30,085 bases of DNA from Actinomycetota bacterium (GTDB taxonomy: Bacteria; Actinomycetota; Actinomycetes; Nanopelagicales; Nanopelagicaceae), in assembly GCA_029978425.1 (NCBI GenBank), contig JAPOJL010000002.1:1-30085 (forward strand), given 5' to 3'. The position numbers and the translations under genes are program-made. Below are positions 26,701 to 30,085 of this stretch, one piece after another. Below the pieces are notes generated by a model that saw nothing but the letters and a program-made list of their open reading frames with translations, had not been told where the DNA came from and did no database searches. The stretch's first letter is position 1; the number at the start of each line of letters is the position of its first letter.

Positions 26701-27156
26701 CTATTTCTTGGGTTCAAGCACAAGTGCAACAGAATTGATACACCAGCGTTGATCTGTGGGGACTGCATACCCCTCACCCTCAAATACATGTCCTAAGTGA
26801 GAGCCACAGGATGCACATCGAACTTCGGTACGAATTCTCGGCGCAAGTGATCGGTCTTCAAGGAGAATTACCGCATCATCTTTGGTGGGAGCATAGAAAG
26901 AGGGCCAACCACAACCAGAGTGGAATTTCTCCTCGCTTCTAAATAGTTCAGCGCTACATGCTTTGCACTTATAAACACCGATGGTCTCGGTCTCGTAGTA
27001 CTTTCCAGTGAAGGCCACTTCTGTTCCGGCTTTACGGAGTACATCAAATGAGAGAGGGTCTAATTCGCTCTTGAGCTTGTGATCATCTAATTGAACTGGA
27101 AATGGTTTTCCAGTCTCTGGGTTGATCTTTGGAAGATCTGAACCTGGCTCCATCAT
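26701..27156 (-). CDS. msrB: Peptide-methionine (R)-S-oxide reductase MsrB
   Basis: 151 residues from the ATG at 27156. It reduces methionine-R-sulfoxide in proteins. Two zinc CxxC pairs are visible (CKAC 64-67 and CASC 114-117), with the family core HSGCGWPSFY (79-88), GSHLGHVF and the catalytic cysteine Cys139 in QRWCINS. An in-frame TTG at 27165 and a second ATG at 27153 are alternatives; GGAG just upstream fits the 27153 ATG equally well. It lies 46 bp after msrA on the same strand, so both stereo-specific repair enzymes are likely co-expressed. Confidence 0.94.
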   Translation of the reverse strand: MMEPGSDLPKINPETGKPFPVQLDDHKLKSELDPLSFDVLRKAGTEVAFTGKYYETETIGVYKCKACSAELFRSEEKFHSGCGWPSFYAPTKDDAVILLEDRSLAPRIRTEVRCASCGSHLGHVFEGEGYAVPTDQRWCINSVALVLEPKK

Positions 27157-27202
27157 CCGCTCCAATCCTTGAAGTTTGTGTCAGAAAACTATCTGTTTAC
27201 AG

Positions 27203-27721
27203 CTACTTGACTACTGGAAATGGCACGCCAGTGGTGGAGTGGCAGTCATATCCATTGGGGTTCTTCTCTAAGTATCTCTGGTGATACTCCTCTGCTGGCC
27301 AATATGTGTGTGGTGTAGCGTCTTGAATCTCTGTGACGATTTCGCCGTAACCAAGTTTCGATAGCTCGTCGTTGTAGATCTCTCGAGTATTTGCGGCGGC
27401 AATCATTTGCTCTTCGCTGGTAGTAAAGATTGCGCTCCGGTATTGAGTTCCAATGTCGCCACCTTGTTTATTGAGAGATGTTGGATCATGCATAGTCCAA
27501 AACTCTTCAAGGAGGCGCTGGTATGAAATTTGAGATGGATCAAAGATGACTTCAACAGTCTCGGCATGATTGGTGGTGCCAGTACAGACCTGTTCATATG
27601 AAGGAGAAGGTCGTGTTCCACCCATGTATCCAACTGAGGTCGATACAACACCAGGTAAATTCCAGAAGCGTCGTTCTGCGCCCCAGAAACATCCCGTTGC
27701 AAAATATGCGCGTTGATTCAC
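27203..27721 (-). CDS. msrA: Peptide-methionine (S)-S-oxide reductase MsrA
   Basis: 172 residues from a GTG at 27721. It repairs methionine-S-sulfoxide. The catalytic loop ATGCFWGAE is at 8-16 with Cys11; TNHAETVEV (50-58) and GGDIGTQYRSAIF (87-99) follow. A further cysteine near the end (Cys160, YDCHS) may serve as resolving cysteine. The open frame continues upstream to an ATG at 27793, but that part would run antisense through tRNA-Arg, and no other start codon lies between, so I use the GTG. The N-terminus is therefore short but retains the complete MsrA domain. Confidence 0.9.
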   Translation of the reverse strand: MNQRAYFATGCFWGAERRFWNLPGVVSTSVGYMGGTRPSPSYEQVCTGTTNHAETVEVIFDPSQISYQRLLEEFWTMHDPTSLNKQGGDIGTQYRSAIFTTSEEQMIAAANTREIYNDELSKLGYGEIVTEIQDATPHTYWPAEEYHQRYLEKNPNGYDCHSTTGVPFPVVK

Positions 27722-27766
27722 GAGCGCATCTTGGCATGAACAATCACTGATAATCTTCTCGAAAGC

Positions 27767-27838
27767 GCCCCCGTAGCTCAGGGGATAGAGCACCGCCCTC
27801 CGGAGGCGGGTGCACAGGTTCGAATCCTGTCGGGGGCA
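27767..27838 (+). tRNA. tRNA-Arg (anticodon CCG)
   Basis: A full cloverleaf can be folded: acceptor GCCCCCG (27767-27773) with CGGGGGC (27831-27837), D stem GCTC/GAGC, anticodon stem CCGCC/GGCGG with loop CTCCGGA and anticodon CCG at 27800-27802. The T stem is ACAGG/CCTGT with loop TTCGAAT. The discriminator is A, and no CCA is encoded. It reads CGG arginine codons. Confidence 0.97.
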
Positions 27839-28075
27839 CAGTTCAATTCATCACCTAATCTGACTCACCATGGCGTAACTCACCCTCATTTTCATCAAAT
27901 TGCCGTCACAGACTCTTGAGTTACAAAGTTTCACACGGGAGAATTAGCCACGTAATTGAGCCCATTCGGGCAACAAGCACCGCCTTCACGAGCGCATAGC
28001 GTGTTGGGCAGTGCCTGTAAATGAATGGGCCTGTAAATGAATGGGCCTGTAAATGAACGGTGAAGCGAGGGAAAG
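27839..28075. other. Intergenic region between tRNA-Arg and whiB1
   Basis: About 237 bp, the longest non-coding stretch besides the rib leader. Two TCACA half-sites (27906-27910 and 27931-27935) are present but do not form a CRP-type palindrome. No convincing terminator follows the tRNA. GCCCATTC at 27960-27967 is complementary to GAATGGGC within the downstream tandem repeats. TTGAGT (27916) with a GAGAAT 17 bp later is only a weak promoter candidate. Confidence 0.5.
28014..28061 (+). repeat. Three 16-bp tandem repeats in the whiB1 leader
   Basis: The unit CCTGTAAATGAATGGG is perfect at 28014-28029 and 28030-28045, and a third copy at 28046-28061 differs at 2 positions. The array ends about 14 bp before the whiB1 ATG. 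Each unit contains an ATG; since 16 is not a multiple of 3, the three ATGs open all three frames as very short ORFs. Confidence 0.9.
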
Positions 28076-28351
28076 ATGACAATGGATTGGCGCCATCGCG
28101 CAGCATGTCGTGATGTCGATCCAGAATTATTTTTTCCTGTTGGAAATACTGGACCTGCAATTGCACAAATTGAAGAGGCAAGAAAAGTTTGTATGCGTTG
28201 CGAAGTCCGTGAACCGTGTCTGCAATGGGCGCTTGAAAGCGGTCAAGATTCTGGCGTGTGGGGCGGGCTATCTGAAGATGAACGTCGCGCTATGAAGCGC
28301 CGCGCGGCACGTAATCGTGCACGTCTCATGGAAAATCAGATTCAGGAATAG
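28076..28351 (+). CDS. whiB1: WhiB1-type iron-sulfur transcription factor
   Basis: 91 residues, very close to mycobacterial WhiB1 in order and spacing: MDWRHRAACRDVDPELFFPVGN at the start, four cluster cysteines at Cys11, Cys39, Cys42 and Cys48, then DSGVWGGLSEDERR (58-71) and a basic DNA-binding tail KRRAARNRAR. WhiB1 holds a 4Fe-4S cluster that reacts with nitric oxide and binds the primary sigma factor. AGGG lies about 5 nt before the ATG; a second ATG two codons later is possible. The PdtaS-like kinase converges with a 5-bp gap, as in mycobacteria. The leader with 16-bp repeats is unusual. Confidence 0.94.
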   Translation: MTMDWRHRAACRDVDPELFFPVGNTGPAIAQIEEARKVCMRCEVREPCLQWALESGQDSGVWGGLSEDERRAMKRRAARNRARLMENQIQE

Positions 28352-28356
28352 TCTCT

Positions 28357-29835
28357 TTACCGCTCGAGCGGGAAAGTAATTCGAACTTCAGTTCCTTTCT
28401 CAGGTTTTATGAATTCGATTGTCCCCGCTAACTCGTTCTGAGTTAGCGTACTCACAATCTGGAGCCCCAAGTTAGTGTTTTTCTCCAATGAAAAGTCTGC
28501 AGGAATTCCAGCGCCATCATCAATAACTGAGGCCATCATGCTGGATTGAGTTTTCTCGACCTTTACTGCAACTGACGTTCCCTTCTCCGCGACCCCATGC
28601 TCAAGAGAATTATGAATGAGTTCGGTGAGGACTAATGCAAGGGGCGTTGCAACGATAGATGGAATGGAGCCAAACTCCCCCTCCTTCACAATCGAGATTT
28701 CATTCGGCCGAGTGCTCAATTCAGCAGCGCTTTGAATAATCTTGGAAATAACTTCATCAAATTGAACTGTGTCCTGTGAGCTGGAAGATAGGGTTTCGTG
28801 CACTAGTGCGATTGATGCAACTCGACGCACCGCCTCTTCAATTGCAGCGCTCGCACCTGGATCTTCAATACGCCTGGACTGTAATCGCAGTAGCGCAGAG
28901 ACAGTTTGTAGGTTGTTCTTTACGCGATGGTGAATCTCTCGAATCGTCGCATCTTTGCTGATGAGCGCTCGGTCTTTTCGTCGTAACTCAGTCACGTTAT
29001 GAACAAGTACGACAGCTCCGATTCGATTTTCGCCTTCGGTAAGCGGGATAGCTAATAAGTCAACAACTCCCCCAGAATTTTCAAATTCATCACGACGTAG
29101 AGACTTACCGCTCATCGACACTCTGAAGTTCTCTTCTCTCGGATTGAGCTCAGCGCTTTTAAGGGTCAATGAATCGAGAACTTCGCCCAGCACGTGTCCT
29201 TCAAGATCTCGCTCCCAGCCAATGCGACTAAATGCAGAGCGCGCATTTGGACTAGCAAAGATGACTTCACCTTCAACATTCAGACGCAATAATCCATCTC
29301 CAACACGGGGAGCTGCTTCTGCTAAGTAGACGCTATCTTTAACAGGAAAATTACCTTCGGCAATCATTCGGTAAATGTGGTTTGCAATCTCGCGATAATT
29401 TAATTCTAGGCGAGATGGAGTGCGCATCGTCTCGAGATTTCGATGGCGAGAGATAACTGCTATCACTTTACCTTTGAAGAATACTGGGATGGTTTCTTCC
29501 TTAATCCGCAGTTCACCGATCTGTTCTGGTTGGGTATCACGAACAATTTCGCCTGTTGAAAGTGCATGATCAATATGTGGTCGTGAACCCCACGAGACTT
29601 CCTCACCAATCAAATCTTGAGCAAAAACTGTTGCCGCAGTCATGGGACGAATCTGTGCAACTGCCAAGTGGCCTTCTGGCCAACTCTTCTCATCACTTCG
29701 GCGTGGAACCCAGAGAACAAGATCTGCAAAAGAAATATCGGCAAGAAGTTGCCACTCGGCAACCAATTCGCCAAGTCGCGCCACATCAGCAGCAGAGAGC
29801 GAAGTAGAACCCTCTACTAGATGACGGAATGGCAT
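28357..29835 (-). CDS. pdtaS: PdtaS-like sensor histidine kinase
   Basis: 492 residues, cytoplasmic, no membrane segment. An N-terminal GAF-like domain (about 10-160) and a PAS domain (about 175-285, with LRLNVEGEVIFASPNARSAF) are followed by a HisKA_2-type kinase core. The phospho-acceptor is His303 in EIHHRVKNNLQTV, and the ATP site includes LTELIHNSLEHGV, DDGAGIP and NTNLGLQIV. In actinobacteria PdtaS pairs with the RNA-binding antiterminator PdtaR, which is not in this window. Next to whiB1 this matches the known gene order. The start ATG follows the upstream ATPase gene by 14 bp, with TACGCT 7 nt before it as a possible own -10. Confidence 0.9.
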   Translation of the reverse strand: MPFRHLVEGSTSLSAADVARLGELVAEWQLLADISFADLVLWVPRRSDEKSWPEGHLAVAQIRPMTAATVFAQDLIGEEVSWGSRPHIDHALSTGEIVRDTQPEQIGELRIKEETIPVFFKGKVIAVISRHRNLETMRTPSRLELNYREIANHIYRMIAEGNFPVKDSVYLAEAAPRVGDGLLRLNVEGEVIFASPNARSAFSRIGWERDLEGHVLGEVLDSLTLKSAELNPREENFRVSMSGKSLRRDEFENSGGVVDLLAIPLTEGENRIGAVVLVHNVTELRRKDRALISKDATIREIHHRVKNNLQTVSALLRLQSRRIEDPGASAAIEEAVRRVASIALVHETLSSSSQDTVQFDEVISKIIQSAAELSTRPNEISIVKEGEFGSIPSIVATPLALVLTELIHNSLEHGVAEKGTSVAVKVEKTQSSMMASVIDDGAGIPADFSLEKNTNLGLQIVSTLTQNELAGTIEFIKPEKGTEVRITFPLER

Positions 29836-29849
29836 AGGTTGAAGCGTAC

Positions 29850-30085
29850 TCAGAATGATTTATCAAGATAAATCGAGAGCTCTCTGACCGCTTTCCGAAG
29901 CGAACTTCGAGGCGCAACTTCCGTGAGCGTAGAATATTGTCCTTGAGCGCGGTCCAAAGCCGAATGGTCTCGAGGCAAACAAAAGCCCGGCACATCTGAA
30001 ATTCTTGTGCGAAAACTCTTCTGGAGAACCTTCTGTCGATTAGAACTTCCAATTTTATTTAGTACGTAAGTAACTTTTATATTGT
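29850..30085 (-). CDS. CpaE/TadZ/MinD-like ATPase, C-terminal part (runs out of window)
   Basis: An open frame on the minus strand enters from the window end and stops at TGA (29852-29850), leaving 77 visible codons without an interruption. It contains YVLNKIGSSNR, then FRTRISDVPGFCLPRDHSALD, then RAQGQYSTLTEVAPRSSLRK and a final helix AVRELSIYLDKS. The order (N-K-x-G strand end, a LPRD-type strand, a short-residue A/Q-G turn and a closing amphipathic helix) is that of the C-terminal part of ParA/MinD-type ATPases of the CpaE/TadZ group that place Flp pili or act in septum control. The Walker motifs lie outside. pdtaS follows by 14 bp. Confidence 0.6.
   Translation of the reverse strand, partial: NIKVTYVLNKIGSSNRQKVLQKSFRTRISDVPGFCLPRDHSALDRAQGQYSTLTEVAPRSSLRKAVRELSIYLDKSF
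29857..29874. repeat. Perfect inverted repeat upstream of pdtaS
   Basis: GATTTATC-AA-GATAAATC, two perfect 8-bp arms around 2 bp, ends 22 bp before the pdtaS start codon, in the place of a -35 region. It lies inside the last codons of the ATPase gene. It is AT-rich and lacks a T-tract, so it looks like a protein-binding site rather than a terminator, but a coding coincidence is possible. Confidence 0.5.

Noticed and set aside
27905..27935. CRP/FNR site upstream of whiB1
   Set aside because: Two TCACA half-sites face the same direction with 25 bp between them; the TGTGA-N6-TCACA symmetry is missing.
28014..28061. CRISPR-like array
   Set aside because: The three units are directly adjacent with no spacers and are only 16 bp long.
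29786..30052. 88-codon minus-strand ORF at the window end
   Set aside because: It overlaps the pdtaS start by 50 bp and has no recognisable pattern, while another frame of the same strand reads as the end of a CpaE/TadZ-like ATPase.

Overview
The window is about 30 kb of compact chromosome from an actinobacterium. The evidence is a WhiB1-type iron-sulfur regulator next to a PdtaS-like sensor kinase (the order known from mycobacteria), TANNNT-type -10 elements placed for leaderless transcripts, and a moderate G+C content of roughly 45-50% by eye. Very short intergenic gaps point to a streamlined genome, and a freshwater acI/Nanopelagicales-type organism is my best guess. That guess rests on style, not on a marker gene. 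I see no insertion sequence, prophage or CRISPR array.

Layout. 1-915: a membrane protein (DUF5671-like, cut by the window start) and an anchored NTF2-like protein, both minus. 1045-3232: tRNA hydroxylase TrhO (+), a phosphoribosyltransferase (-) and the NAD(P)HX dehydratase NnrD (+); the last two diverge from one tiny overlapping promoter. 3245-6114: a class-III aminotransferase and a CoA-acylating (methyl)malonate-semialdehyde dehydrogenase (+). 6119-13040 (-): ribD-ribE-ribBA-ribH followed almost without gaps by prpB-prpC-prpD, behind an FMN riboswitch (13162-13283). 13299-17575 (-): a DUF885 peptidase-like protein, argG and a methyltransferase.

17653-19922: a secreted or anchored unknown protein (+), a short HPF/RaiA-like protein (-) and a SulP transporter lacking STAS (+). 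19928-25911 (-): reading against the coordinates, lacI regulator, GH13 alpha-glucosidase, MalY/PatB-type aminotransferase, FAD oxidoreductase, a 49-residue small membrane protein and a small membrane protein. 26062-27721: an AlkA-like glycosylase (+), then msrB and msrA (-). 27767-27838: tRNA-Arg(CCG). 28076-30085: whiB1 (+), a pdtaS-like kinase (-) and the 3' end of a CpaE/TadZ-like ATPase (-) that leaves the window.

How the genes work together. The aminotransferase and MmsA can turn beta-amino acids into semialdehydes and then into acetyl- or propionyl-CoA. The facing prpBCD genes convert propionyl-CoA to pyruvate and succinate through the methylcitrate cycle. The most unusual arrangement is that prpBCD sits at the end of the riboflavin operon with only 4 bp after ribH, so an FMN riboswitch may also set methylcitrate-cycle expression. 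A second theme is compactness: all six convergent gene junctions are separated by 5 bp or less or overlap, and at least six genes have a TANNNT hexamer exactly 6 nt before the start codon.
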